Made by a program: the position numbers and the translations under genes. 64,000 nt of DNA from contig NOKP01000022.1 in the NCBI GenBank assembly GCA_002682825.1, positions 861,023 to 925,022 of the forward strand. Reading direction: 5' to 3'. Each line of letters starts with the position of its first letter. The stretch's first letter is position 1. The notes below the pieces were generated by a model, which searched no databases, was not told where the DNA came from, and worked only from the letters and a program-made list of their open reading frames with translations. The stretch comes from Neonectria sp. B-13. Its lineage: Eukaryota > Ascomycota > Sordariomycetes > Hypocreales > Nectriaceae. Below, in pieces: positions 10,744 through 22,489 of the stretch.

Positions 10744-11705
10744 CTCTCATGGAGGTTCAACCATCGATTAAGGAAGCTGTCTCAGTTCGTTCGCCATCTG
10801 AACATATTCTCCGGGCCAGAGCAGCTCCAGGCCGCGGGAATCGAATTCGAGGCCTCCATTCAAGGCCCGGCGGAAGGGTTCACCACAGAGCAGCGGACGG
10901 CAGGGCAGCAGGTCGTCACTCTCCCCAACGGTGTCAGCGAGGAGGTCGACAAACGGGCAGAAAGACGCAGCAAGATGGAAGAACACCTTAAGCGGGGCCG
11001 ATTTGTCGTTCCCCCGGCCCTGAATGAGAGTGAAAATGTGGCGGATGACGTGGTCCGTCTTGCATTGGCGATCCTGAGTAGAGATGCTCTCAAGCAACTC
11101 ATCAAGGCCATGAAGCACTCAAAAAGGCCACCAGAAGAACGGGCTCGCAAGCCTCTCAACCAACTTGAGCTCAACGATGGCAACCCAGCCTACAAATCCA
11201 TCGCACAACGGAGCAAGCAAATGAATAAGACCGAAGAAAACACTGACTACAGTAAGATTACCAACAGACACGATCAATTGCAGTTTGCAAAAGACTGCCA
11301 AGCTTTGAGAGACGCAAGGGATGTCGATCGTCTGCCGAGTGACGTTGCAAGGACCGCAATAAGAAAGGAACAAAATGGAGAAGCGTGTGTGGGAAGTTGG
11401 AGCACGGTTCGGAGCTCCTGGCATTGATCCCCTGCTGTCGCATCAGCCTGAGTCCATTTGATGTTAGCTCAGGGGATTATACATCACTTGCCAAGGAGAA
11501 GGAGAACGGACGCCTCCGAAGGTTCCATGAGTTACTAGACAGTAACTATGCCAGATCGATTTGCGCCGCAGCGGAAGCCTGGCTCAAGGCTGTGGATGAA
11601 GGGAAGCAGTTCGGTCTTGACGACATTGGCAGCGACCTTGACTGGGATAACCTGAGGAAAGACGATATTGTGGGGCAACTTGAATCTCTAAGGCCAATAA
11701 GATAG
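10744..11705 (+). pseudogene. Unrecognised conserved-looking gene remnant with a 1-nt frameshift
   Basis: From about 10780 a frame encodes LSQFVRHLNIFSGPEQLQ, then HLKRGRFVVPPALNESENV, then FAKDCQALRDARDVDRLPSD, a plausible soluble helical protein. At 11371-11376 (CAAAATGG) one A appears to be missing. Adding one base would join it to the downstream frame (KLEHGSELLALIP ... DLDWDNLRKDDIVGQLESL), which ends at TAG 11703-11705. Upstream, the frame overlaps the tail of the preceding fragment in another phase, so either an intron or a second break joins them. I do not recognise the family. Whether the homopolymer change is a mutation or a sequencing error cannot be told here. Confidence 0.45.
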
Positions 11706-11916
11706 CAGTGAATTGATTGTATCTGTCCGTGTATCGTAGCTTAAGCAAGAAGCATCGATAAAGGCCATATCTACGAGTGGGAGAAAAGGGGAAAGAAGTG
11801 AAAGCGATGTTTTTCCGATAGAGGTTGGCTGTGATTAAGTAAGCACTAAGGGGATTTCCCCTTAGTGCTTCAAAGCGGAGAATACACATGACGTGAGGGG
11901 GAAAATTCGGTCCTTC

Positions 11917-12708
11917 CTACCACGCTACGCGCCCCTTCTTGTACTCAATCTCTGTCTCTTCCAACTCCCAGTCTCCCCACTTCTTAACTTCATGCCGTTG
12001 AAGCAAAGAAACTGTCAGCCCTGGCCTTTCTTTGGTCAAAGCGCGCATAGCCTTCATGAACAACTTGTTGTGTTCCCGTTCACCAAGGATCAGCTTCTTC
12101 AACTTGGGAACCCACTCCGGGTGCTCTCGCAACTCGTCAAGCGCCGTTCCAGAGAGGTTATCCCCACTACCACGAGAAGTCCCGGTAAGCTCCACCGAGG
12201 TTAGATTGGGGCAGTTCTGGAACAAGCCGAGTAGGCCGTCGTCAGTGACGTGGGATGTAGCTTGGAGCTGAACTTTCTTCAGGTTGGGGCATGACTTTCC
12301 CAGACGTACAACCGCCTCGTTTGTCAAAGACTGAGCGTTATTCCGTGCACCGTAGCCCACATCCTCATATATGAAAATAAAGTGCACGATTTTTTTGCAA
12401 ATTGGGCTTCCCAAGGCTAAGATGTCGTCAATATGATCGCTTGAACGAGGCGAGGTCAGCATAAATCGCTTAGACCGTGGGAAGCTTACTTACTCGGTCA
12501 ACACGAACCTACTGCCGAAGACGATGTTCCTGGTAGACGTTCCAATTACTTGCTCATACTTGCCGTCCCAGTCATGATCGCTACTTCCAAAGCGGGCATC
12601 CTTCACACCTTTGGGGATGGACTTGAGCAGTATCCTCTTTGGGAGATTGTCAGCAGGAGCTTGAGCACCTGAGAATGTGTTGTTCTTGGCTGTCCGAGTT
12701 GGCGGCAT
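11917..12708 (-). CDS. Leucine-rich-repeat (RNI/AMN1-like) protein, 245 aa, two exons
   Basis: Exon 1 is 12494-12708 (ATG at 12708), the intron 12440-12493 (54 nt, GTAAGT, branch GCTGACC, acceptor AAG), and exon 2 11917-12439 ending TAG. Splicing gives 738 nt, an exact multiple of three. The middle holds ribonuclease-inhibitor-like repeats: NEAVVRLGKSCPNLKKVQLQ, then DDGLLGLFQNCPNLTSVELT. The segment around WVPKLKKLILGE may be a third. The C-terminus is charged. F-box proteins carry such repeats, but no F-box is visible, so a substrate-receptor role is only a guess. Complete and undamaged. Confidence 0.75.
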
Positions 12709-14110
12709 TGCATTTTATGGCTGATATGTACCGAAGAGTTGTGTTTAGAGATCAATGAAATAAATGCAAAGAAACCCGCCCGTGAAATAGGTATGTTGAG
12801 AATTGAAGCTGAAAACAATTTGCTTGGCCGATTTCCACAGCGATCGAATGTTGTCAGACACGTGACTAGCGGCGAGACAGTCGTACGGTCTGATGCAGGG
12901 GTCTAATGCAATAAAACAATGATAAAGATGTATCCCTTGAATCAGGAAATAGTCGATCGTCAGCTAGGAAGCTATTCTCGCTGTCTTCTCTGTGTGGTGT
13001 GTGTTCCAAAGGATCACCCTGGCGAGGCATTTCCGGGTTACCCGGGTTGTGGCCTGAGGCATCTGCCCGGTCGGGACGTTCTGTCTGACAAATGTCGAGG
13101 CCACGTGACTATCATATCGATAAGCTATCGATACGATGCACTGGTTCGCAAGATTGGAACGCCCGTTTTTTTCTCGAACATTCCGTCGTTCGAGACGGCC
13201 AATGTTATTCGCTGAGCCACTCTTTCGCTGGCTTTTGGAGCAGCCCCGTGGTAAAGATAGTTCATCATTGAATGCTTGCCGTGGACCGAGTATGGGGGTC
13301 GTGATGGCGATATATCAGTGGCACGGCTTCAATGACCTCTTTGATGGAAATCGAGGAGTCTCGTCTTGGAGGTCAGCGGCTCGCTTGATGTGGCGCATGC
13401 ATTTGTGGCTTAATTCTGTGGGTTGACATGGCTGGAAACCGTGGCGCAGAAATTGTGGTATATGCGTTGAGCACGGATCGTTATGTGGCCCGAGTTTACG
13501 GAAGGAGGGCGCGGAAGAAAGACCCTTTCGGAACGAGCCTGAGAAGCAAAGCACTTGCCTTTTGCAAGAAAGAGCCCGACACAAGCACTTATCTTGTGAA
13601 GGAACGAGGCTGTGGCCGAAGGAGTCTCTGTTGAGACCGTACAACTAAGATGGTCCGATCTGCTGGTGGCTGGGATGTGGATACTATGTAAGTTCAGGTC
13701 GCCAAGGCAGTATCTTACATTGATTAATGCAAATAGCGTTGACTTATGGATACTTCGTTCCATGCATAAAAGCCCACTTTCAGTCGAGGTGGAAGCTGGA
13801 ACGTCGTCGCTTGCTGCCTAAGTCTTCAGGCAGACATTCGTGATGACACGTGCCTACCCCACCCCAGAGAACCTCCAGGGATGTTAAGTCGGGCTACCTT
13901 TAAATAGCAATTGTGCCCAATTCAAGGCACCAGGAAGCCGAAAACAGCTACCTGGTTCTAGGACCACAAAGCGCGACCCATGAAACGGTCTCTTTGAAAC
14001 AACCAACAATGCTGCTGGTGCCATTTCTGGCACCCAACGCAAGCTGGCTAGGTATTTACACCTGCGACCATCAGGATTGTCAGCCCCAGCCTCTTCAACT
14101 CCATACTCCA
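12709..14110. other. Intergenic, no supported gene
   Basis: Short frames on both strands between 13315 and 13820 overlap one another and show no domain. Near 13908-13970 there is similarity to the region upstream of the first MADS-like gene (GGAAGCCGAAAACAGCTACC). This marks the left part of the duplicated block. Confidence 0.45.
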
Positions 14111-14591
14111 ATGATGGCTATCGATCACAGCGCTACCCTGCATGATTTGACGATTGCTGTTGACGCCAAGGTAAATAAGAGAGACCGAAGTAATGAAAAC
14201 TTCATGAAAAGATGGCATACTTTTAAGAAGAACGGATTCGAAGTTCACCAGGGATATAATGCTGAGGTCTATATCTGCATTCGTCGCAAGGGCGAAAAAT
14301 ACGAGTTCAAGTCTACTGACAGAGCCCTCCCGCTCTCGGAGGAGGAGAAAGTCAGGGACCCCATCAAGACGTAGCAAGACTGTCACTGATAGAGAACGAT
14401 AGAACGAAAGCTTTCCATTGCCGGTGCAGGTAACAGCTGCAGATGTTGCGCGTAGTAGAAGTCAAGACTCGATGGGAGGAAAGGAGCGGCGGCGGCGAAC
14501 TAGTCCAGGTAAGGCCCAAGCTGCGGGGTTTGAAGACAACATGACAACAGAGCTTGGCCAAGAAGAAGGCTGTGCGGCAAATAACAAATAA
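14111..14591 (+). CDS. MADS-box-like protein, copy 2 (two exons, 142 aa)
   Basis: Exon 1 is 14111-14350, the intron 14351-14402 (52 nt, GTCAGG...CACTGATAGAGAACGATAG), and exon 2 14403-14591. The MADS-like core is nearly identical to copy 1: KRDRSNENFMKRWHTF, then NAEVYICIRRKGEKYEFKST. The spliced C-terminus NESFPLPVQVTAADVARSRS matches copy 1, and without splicing it would be out of frame. The base corresponding to the copy 1 start is changed (ATG to ATT), so this copy must use an upstream in-frame ATG at 14111 or 14114, giving a longer N-terminus. Both copies lie on the same strand 7.5 kb apart. Confidence 0.55.
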
Positions 14592-14749
14592 AAATAAACA
14601 TTAAGAACAAAAGCACGCTCGATCTTGACTCATCTACCTTCCTTGCCTTGCCCGTGCTGCCTGTCCGAGTCTAAATCACAAAGGGGTTGGTCAGAGGGGT
14701 ACATCACAGTTCCCTCAGCCGCGAGCGCAAGTAGTGGAGAAATCCTGAA

Positions 14750-15010
14750 CCTAGGCTGTACGGACGTTAGGCATACGGACGTCAGGAGTACTGACGTCAG
14801 GTGTACCAGTCAAGGATATTAGGGATAACACTGACGTCAGGCATACGGCGTATAGGATGTCACGTATGCGGACATCAGTCATACAGACGTCGGGAATATA
14901 GGCATCAGACTTAGGGCGTAATGATGCCAGGCATACGGACCTCATGAATATGGACATCAGATTGAGGATGCCAGGTATGCTGATGACAGAGATATAGATA
15001 TCAGCTTCAG
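14750..15010. repeat. Degenerate array of GACGTC/GCATACGGAC motifs
   Basis: Short words such as ACGGACGTCAG, ACTGACGTCAGG and GGCATACGGAC recur at irregular 15-40 bp spacing. GACGTC is a perfect hexamer palindrome. The frames that cross the array are repeat artefacts. Confidence 0.65.
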
Positions 15011-15054
15011 AACGTAAGAATGTCAGATATACGCAGAAATATAGAGTCAATGCA

Positions 15055-15462
15055 CTCGACCGGTAGGTAATTTTCGTTTGACCAGTCTTATTCCGACTAG
15101 TCACACTCCGACTAGTAGGCAATTCTACTTCGACCAGTCTTACTCTGACCAGTCATACACCATACCGGTAGGCGGTTCCCTCCCAACCAGTCCCACCCCG
15201 ACCAGTCCCACTCCGACCGGTCCTACTCCGACCGGTCATGCACCCCGACCGGTAGATAATTCTCCTTCGACTAGTCGTACACTGCTGACCGGTAGGCAAT
15301 TCCACCACGACCAGTCCCACCCCGACTAGTCATATACCTGACCGGTAAGCAATTCTACCCTGACTAGTCCCCAATCCTACTAGTCATACACTCGACCGGT
15401 AGGCAATTCTAGTTTGACTGGTCTTATTCCGACTAGTCACACTCTGACCAGCAGGTTACAAT
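15055..15462. repeat. Dense array of GAC(C/T)(A/G)GT heptamers
   Basis: About 22 copies of GACCAGT, GACTAGT or GACCGGT lie in ~400 bp, separated by CCCACTCC-like or AGGCAATTCTAC-like spacers. ACTAGT and ACCGGT are palindromes, so many sites read the same on both strands. It sits roughly 550 bp beyond the 3' end of the left DUF3435 gene. Composition is normal, not RIP-like. Confidence 0.75.
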
Positions 15463-16007
15463 GCTAGCAGGCTAAATGTAATGCCAGCAGATTATAATGC
15501 TAGTAGGATATATTTTCCTCACTGTTTTTCAGTAAATCCCTTCGGGCGGCGCCGGAGCACTCCCGTTCAACGGTTGCGCGCAAGATCTCGACGCGGGCGG
15601 CTAAATTTAATCATGGTGTTTAGGGACTACGACTCCACTGGTCGGTCCCTGGCAAGCTTGATCTGCCATAGGCCTTGATACATGCTTCAATCGCCCGCTC
15701 TTTGCCGTAAAGTGTGGCTGACGTCGGCAGAGCTGTAAGCGACAGACATCACTTTGGCGACACGGAAAGTTCTACTGGCCTCCCGGTCTAGCATGAGGAC
15801 GGTTGGTTTTAGGGCGCATGTACTAGATTGACTGGTGCCACCTCTGCGATGAGATTCACTGTCAACATTGACGAGCAGCTAGGGTCTTTCGTGAAACGAG
15901 CAAATTCGTAGATAGAGACACTACGTTGACCTAGCGTCAATGACCACCACCGTACGCGTCTCTTTGATGGTCTGTTGTCCCTGGCCCTGCCTCTAACTCC
16001 CAACTTG
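15463..16007. other. Intergenic downstream of the left DUF3435 gene
   Basis: No frame with a recognisable product. This would hold the 3' untranslated region and terminator of the leftward DUF3435 gene. I see no repeat here beyond a few GCTAGYAGG words near 15465-15510. Confidence 0.4.
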
Positions 16008-18925
16008 TCATGTCCGCCGTTCCATCACCATCTGGCGGTGCCTGATCTTACGCGACCGCCTCCGCTCCACTTGGTCCGACGACCGCAGCGTGACACGATG
16101 AATCGTCTGAACATGGACCCGAAAGTGATCCATGTGGCGAAACTCGACATCTTGACCTTGGTTCTGGGCTCGACAAGCAGGATGTGTACACACAATCTTT
16201 TCGCCACGTTGCTGAGCCCTCTCGCGCTCGACGAGATGCTGGTCGTCGAAGTGGTCGTTCCTGACAGTCGGACGGCAGTATGTGAAAGTGCGCTCCTCGA
16301 GGGAGAGTCGCTCGTCGCCGATGCAGTCTGGGCATTGTCCCGCTTGCATGAGGAGAGGGAATTGATCGAGGCTGGGTTCGGGCTCACTGTCCGCTTCGGT
16401 CGGCTCGGATTTGAAGGGAGGTTGGGCCTTGATCCCTTGCTGGGCGCGGTCGCGCTTGACTGTCTCTCGTTTGTCGCAGAGGGCTACCATGAGTTGGATA
16501 GCCTCGACCCTTCGCACGAGGATCTCATCCTCTGTCAGATCATCGGGCTGGTGGNNNNNNNNNNNNNNNNNNNNNNNNNNNNNNNNNNNNNNNNNNNNNN
16601 NNNNNNNNNNNNNNNNNNNNNNNNNNNNNNNNNNNNNNNNNNNNNNNNNNNNNNNGGGCCTTGATCCCTTGCTGGGCGCGGTCGCGCTTGACTGTCTCTC
16701 GTTTGTCGCAGAGGGCTACCATGAGTTGGATAGCCTCGACCCTTCGCACGAGGATCTCATCCTCTGTCAGATCATCGGGCTGGTGGTAGAGGATATTCGC
16801 CAACCTGGCACGTTCTGGGATATGCACATTGATGACAGGTTCTACGTACTCCTCCTCCTCTTCGCCCCGTGCCTGCCGCTCAATGTCCCAAGTGGGACGG
16901 TGGTAGAAGTAGTCTTCGCGATATTCTTTGACGACCTGCTTGTCGCGCTGCGCCCGCTTCGTGCGGATTTCGTTGGTGAGCTTCCGGATTTGTTCCTCAT
17001 CTTCATGGCCTTCGATGCGGTACTTGCCCCGCTTCATTTGTGCGCGTTGCTCTTCGAGCTCGACGATCTCTGGGTCCGGTGCCAGATTTGCCCAGACTTC
17101 ATCAGGCACCATGTCTGCCGTGGCTCGAGGGTCACGCGTAAGGCTGACGTGGGCGAACAACCGGAACAGCTGACTCTCCTTTTCTTCCTCCAGGAATGCG
17201 TTCTGGAGGTCAAAGTTGGCGATCTCGTTGAGGTAAGCGCTTTGGAAGGTCATGAACCGAGGGTCTTGGCGCATCATCTGGTCGCGGACAGAGTCAGGCG
17301 CGTCTCCTGCGAAGAACGAATCTGGTCAGTACAGCGCCAAAGCCGTGGAGTGATGGCGAGACGCGCATCTACCCGGCGTGAATGCATGAATACGCACCGT
17401 TGGCAGCATTTCCGGCGCCTCTCCTAGCGAACCTAGGTGTCCATTTCCTCTCGTGTCCCGAGTCAAGACTCTGCTGACCAATGTCATCTCTGAGCTTAGA
17501 ATACAGCATGGCCTCATTAGCAGAGAGCTCTGCGCCGCGGTACCGGCGGAAGACTGGGGTCTTCAACATGGGTGTCTTCCATCGGAGCGGGATGCAGTGC
17601 TTGAAGCGTGGCGGCTTCGACCTGAATATGATGGCCGCGTCTGTCAAGCTCGGGGCATCGAATGCATTATCATGGAGAGCAAGGGCGAGGATCGTGGAAA
17701 CAGCACAGAAGAGTAGCTTCCTGGTTGGGGTGAAGTAGAAGATGGTCCTACCAAGACTGTCAGCACACGGAACGCCTAGGTGCTCGCCGTTCGGGACAAA
17801 GCACAGAAGAAACGTACGGCTTGGGCTTGTGGTCAGCGCCCTTGTGATGGATGAACTTGATGGCCATGGCCGGCATGCATCGCCCGGTAACGGGGTGTCG
17901 AACAATCATCATCTGGATGTCCTCGTAGCAGAGGGCCTTGGGACGCCCGCGTCCCACAGTCTCTTGAGTAAGGAGGCTCCGAAGCAGTTTGCAGTCCTTG
18001 TCCGGTGGCGAAGCCGGGTCCTGGCTGTCGTCCAAAGACGACTGGACGGCCTTGTGACCGAAGAGTTCGTCGATGGAACCATCCTTCGGCTTCTGCCGCT
18101 CGCCATCTACAAGCTCGGCCGGTCGTGCGCCCGTATAGCACAGGAGCTGGTAGCAGCCATTCAAGTTGAGGCGATGCCGTTCGCCGGGGAAGATGCTCGT
18201 ATCGTATGCGATGTTGAACGTCAGGATGACACGTAGGTTATCGACATTAAGTACCGGCTTGCCATCGATGTTCGGCGCGCGGTGTCCAAAGCGGGGGATG
18301 AGAACACGACGATAATACTGGCTGCGTGTCAGTAGAGCTCACGCTTGGGACCAAACACTCGGCTGGCCGGAACCAAGGTGCTAGAAAGGACCCCTTGACA
18401 CACCTTGTACACCTCCTTAGTGTCGTTCCGGTCCATGTACTGGCCGTTCACCGTTGTGTAGAGCTGCTGGAACTGGCGGATGTACTCGTGCCCGCTGCCC
18501 CATGATGTGATCTTGCAGCGTTCGCAGACGTAGAGGAAAAAGTCTTGTGTCGTTCCGCGGTCGAGGTTCTCAATCGTCGCTTTCCAATCGCCAACCTTCA
18601 TATCGGTGCAGTACCTGCGTGGACGGAGTCAGCACATGAAGAGCTTGCAAAGGGAGCCGTAGCGATGCTGAACGTACCGCCTCCATTTGTTAAAGATGCC
18701 GCTGACGTTGATCTCGGTTTGATCAGAGTATTTGGGCTTGATGAAGCGGACGTTGCCCAGCTGCGCCCGGTGAGCAGCGTGCTCTTCCACCGAGAGTGTG
18801 GGTTTCTGCTTCGCGGCTCGGTTCTGTGCTTGTCGGGCATTGAAGCGTTCAAGGAAAGATGCATGGTTTTCGTGTAGACCAGCTCTGGTCGCAGTCGCAA
18901 CGGTGGTCATAGAGTTGGTAGGCAT
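16008..18925 (-). CDS. DUF3435 tyrosine recombinase (Starship captain family), left copy, five exons
   Basis: Exons are 18678-18925, 18404-18614, 17818-18317, 17398-17747 and 16008-17306; introns have GTACGT, GTGTGT, GTACGT and GTGCGT donors. Exon lengths 248, 211, 500 and 350 nt match the right copy (248, 211, 503, 350). Removing the 232-bp false duplication in exon 5 leaves an uninterrupted 791-aa frame. Catalytic-type landmarks are Arg in CYTGARPAELV, the HHKGADHKPKP loop, the second Arg in RFARRGAGNAANG and Tyr in MTFQSAYLNE. The C-terminus has Cys/His zinc-finger-like motifs. Captains integrate and excise giant fungal elements by site-specific recombination. No RIP-type stops despite RIP next door. 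Confidence 0.9.
16424..16786. other. False assembly gap: 131-bp overlap duplicated around 101 N
   Basis: The 131 bases at 16424-16554 are repeated at 16656-16786, with N at 16555-16655. Removing one copy plus the N run (232 bp) joins the flanks and restores a single DUF3435 exon in frame, matching the right-hand copy. Two contig ends that overlap were scaffolded instead of merged. Confidence 0.93.
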
Positions 18926-19387
18926 TCAGCGAGGACGAAGGAAGTAGGCAGACTGGCGATCAACGACGGTCGCAAGGAACCGAGGGAGCGCGAGGGCCGG
19001 AGAACGAGATGAACGAGAGGGAAGCCAAGATAAGCCAAAGAGGATGACTGCTGCCATTTATGGTCCAAGAGACCCATGGCAGCTCGCGCCCGACCTCGAG
19101 CGGCAAGCGATGGATTCATTGTGGGCAGCAGGAAACAACAAACTGCACAAAGGATGCTGAAATTGGACGCCCGCTCGCTGATGGAGGGGACCGAAACAGG
19201 GACACATCCTTTCCAAGGCCGCCCTGGCACGTGCAGGGGATCTGTGTGCGGGGGGCTGCACAGGTATATAGTACCTGTCCTCCCCCTCTTGTCGCTGGTT
19301 CCCCCGCACTGCTGGAGCCTCTAAAAACGGCGACACTTTCCGCCCAAAACGGCGGCCCCAGCAGCGCTTTCTCTGTTTATAGAGTAA
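18926..19387 (-). promoter_or_regulatory. Promoter and 5' terminus of the left captain element
   Basis: Elements shared with the right captain's 5' flank, at matching distances, are: a TATA-like CATAAATGGCAG (19051-19062), a GGCACGTGC box (19226-19234), the imperfect palindrome CAGGTATATAGTACCTG (19261-19277), the GCGCTGCTGGGGCC block, and the dyad CTCTATAAACAGAG next to TTAC. Similarity to the right copy ends at 19387, where AT-rich repeat DNA begins. This is taken as the element's 5' end. Confidence 0.65.
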
Positions 19388-19659
19388 TATAATTATAATA
19401 GTAATATATAAAAGTAAGTAAATATATAATTAAGTTAGAGTATTAATAGCTAAAGTGCTTAAGGCTCTTATTTAATATACTAAATAAATATATATATAAA
19501 CTTTATAGTATTTTATTGAATTATAGTTTAGAATTATAATTCTATTTAATAGATTATAATTTAAAGTTATAATTTATAATAAATTATAATTGAGAATTAT
19601 AATCTACTTATAATTTAAAGGAAGTTAGTAAGAGTAAATATAATATATATATACTATAT

Positions 19660-20720
19660 TTAGATATAATAGTCCTTAGTAGTATATACCTAGAGAAGAG
19701 GCTAAAGGTTAAATAGTATAAAAGAAAATAGAAAAAACAATAGTATAATAGGCTTAATACCTAAGCCTAAGATAATAATAACTCAAGGAGATAAAAGTTT
19801 CTATTATAAAGTTAAGGTATAAGTTTTACTACTTCAATTAGCTAGAAAAGCTAGATCTTAGAAAAGCTAGATCTTAGAAAAGCTAGATCTTAGAAAAGCT
19901 AGATCTTAGAAAAGCTAGATCTTAGAAAAGCTAGACCTTAGAAAAGGCTAAAACCCCTTAGGATAAAAGCCCAGCTAATCTTTATGCTTTTTAGGCTCTT
20001 TATATTCTATTTGACCTTTTAAACAATATAATAACTATACTACTAATTGCATAAGATAACTATCTAAATTATACTATAGTCTAGTAAGCCCTTACTAAGC
20101 TATACATATAAGCTCTTATATAACCTATATATTGAATTAAAAGAATATCTAAGCCTTATTTCTATACTATAAATTGTAGCTTAAAAGTCTAGCCTAAAAC
20201 ATATAAAATAGTCTATAATTAACTACTTTAGACCTAAGGAATTAGTTCAATTAATAGTTTTTAGCTATAATATTCTACTATAAGAAGAAATAAAGCTTAA
20301 TATAGTAACTATCTAATAGATTATAATAGAATAGCTCTTTCTAAAGAGGCTAGCTCTAAAGCTAGAAAGGAATAGTAATATTACTATTATAGAGAAGAAG
20401 TTCCTTAAGAAGCTATATAACCTTATCTATACTTTATGGATTATACAGTTGATAGGTAATATTATTTTAATTAACCTATAGCTGAAGGAGTAATGCATTA
20501 GAAACTGAGGGAATCCTGTGGTTATCTTTAACATTGGTTATGAAGCTGTATGGAGGGATTTGGTAGAGGGAGTTCTAGGAAGCTGGAGGGGGTAAAAGTC
20601 AATAATTAGGTTTAAAATCCAAAGATCTATCCTCTTGTTAAGCTTAAGCAAAGGAAATATGTGATTCAGTGTAATTGTGGATAAGTAGAAATAGTGGTTC
20701 AAATAGTAGTTTTAATAGTG
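19660..20720 (+). mobile_element. Novel ~1.05-kb repeat, copy with 13-bp TSD (subfamily 2)
   Basis: The copy begins TTAGATATAATAGTCC and ends TTTTAATAGTG. It is flanked by the 13-bp direct repeat ATATATACTATAT (19647-19659 and 20721-20733). About six 16-bp units (GAAAAGCTAGATCTTA) lie at 19846-19940. The second half carries the family reading frame (KLLYNLY ... RLALKLERN ... INL), broken by TAA/TAG at codons that are CAA/CAG in other copies. No terminal inverted repeats. Confidence 0.85.
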
Positions 20721-20897
20721 ATATATACTATATAACTAGAGTTAACCTAGGCTATAATATTATATAAATATTAGCCTTTTAATCTCTTTATTTAAAGAGT
20801 AATAATATTCTATTTTATATACTTTATAGCTTTATTTCTTACTATTAGATTATAAGATATAATAGATAATAGTAAAAGTAGAATATATTATAATTAT

Positions 20898-21510
20898 TTA
20901 GATATAATAGTTCTTAGTAATATATATTAGAGAAGGAGTTAAAGGTTAAATAGTATAAAAGAAAATAGAAAAGATAATAATATAATAAGCTTAATATTTA
21001 AGCCTAAGGTAATAATAACTTAAGAAAATAAAAGTTTCTATTATAAAGTTAAAGTATAAGTTTTATTGCTTTAATTAGCTAGAAAAGTTAGATCTTAGAA
21101 AAGCTAGATTTTAGAAAAGCTAAACCTTAGAAAAGTTAAATCTTAAAAAAGCTAAATCTTAAAAAAGGCTAAAATCCCTTAAAATAAAAGCTTAGTCTTT
21201 ATACTTTTTAAACTCTTTATATTCTATTTAACTTTCTATATAATATAATAATTATACTATTAATTATATAAGATAATTACCTTTTAAATTATACTATAGC
21301 CTAATAAGCTCTTATTAAGCTATACTTATAAGCTCTTATATAATTTATATAGCTTATTTTAAGTAGATCTAAGCCTTATTTTTAAGCTATAAATTATAGT
21401 TTAAAAGTTTAATTTATATAATATAAAGAAGGTTAAAACTAATTAATACCTTAAGGCTAAGAAATTAGTTTAGTTAATAGTCTTTAGTTATTATATTCTA
21501 TTATAAGATA
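20898..21510 (+). mobile_element. Novel repeat, truncated copy
   Basis: Starts with TTAGATATAATAG and follows the family through the GAAAAGCTAGA units and the first part of the reading frame. It then meets an inverted 5' fragment of the same repeat near 21510-21580. No matching right-hand duplication was found. Confidence 0.6.
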
Positions 21511-22489
21511 GAACTATTTAACCTTTAACTCTTTCTTTAAGTATATATTACTAAGAACTATTATATCTAAATAAAGAGAACTAGCTAAGAATATTTATTC
21601 TTAATTTAAGAATAAAATAGTAGTTTCTTAGAATATATTTATTCTTATTATTTAGGAATCTAATAATTATATTTTTATAGCCTTTTATAATTAAGAAAGA
21701 AGCTTTTCCCTAGTTGATTTTTTAATTTATAAACTTATAATTAAGAAAATAACTTTTATTAAATACTTTATACTTAATAGTACTTATATTATATATAAAC
21801 TTAGCTATTTCTTTATTATTATTATAGAAAGATAAGAGAGTTACCTTTATTTCTTTAAGAAGTTTCTTTAAAGAGAGTAAATAGTGTATTAAATACTTAT
21901 AAGAAGATGCACTAGAGGCTGGTAAGGGGCTAAGCGCGCAGTGCTCTACCTTATAACTAGTTGTATAGCTTAATTCAAGTAATACTAGTTTACTTGAATT
22001 ATTAATCTTTTAGCCTAACAGCTGATTGATTATTAAAGGTTAAGCATATTACCCTAACTCTTACAATGCTCTAAAGTATTATTAGCTTTTCTTTCTTTTA
22101 AGGAAAATTCAGAGAGATATATCCTAATATTAAAATCTTCTTCTAATACCTCTTTAAAATCTCTATCTAATTCTATTATAAAATTAGAGTAAGATATAGA
22201 GCTTTTAGAGCTATTTAGAGAGCTATCTTCTATAGGGGTATTTTCCCTTAGAGTAAATAGCTTCTTTTGCCTTTTATCTCTTTCTTCTCTTTTAGAAGGA
22301 TTAGCTTTTTCTTTATCTTTTTCCTTTTCTAGTTTTATTATAGTATAATTACTATTATATTTATTATTTAGTTTCTAAGGTATTAGCTTAATTAGCTAAA
22401 TTAGTAAGATTAATAGTTATTTAAGTATTAATAAGTTAAAAGAAGTAATATAAGTTGTTAAAAGAGTAAAAAGAGAGTATATATAACTT

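Noticed and set aside
14625..15329. Frames of 65-123 codons on both strands
   Set aside because: They are produced by the GACGTC and ACYRGT arrays; residues simply repeat the motif.
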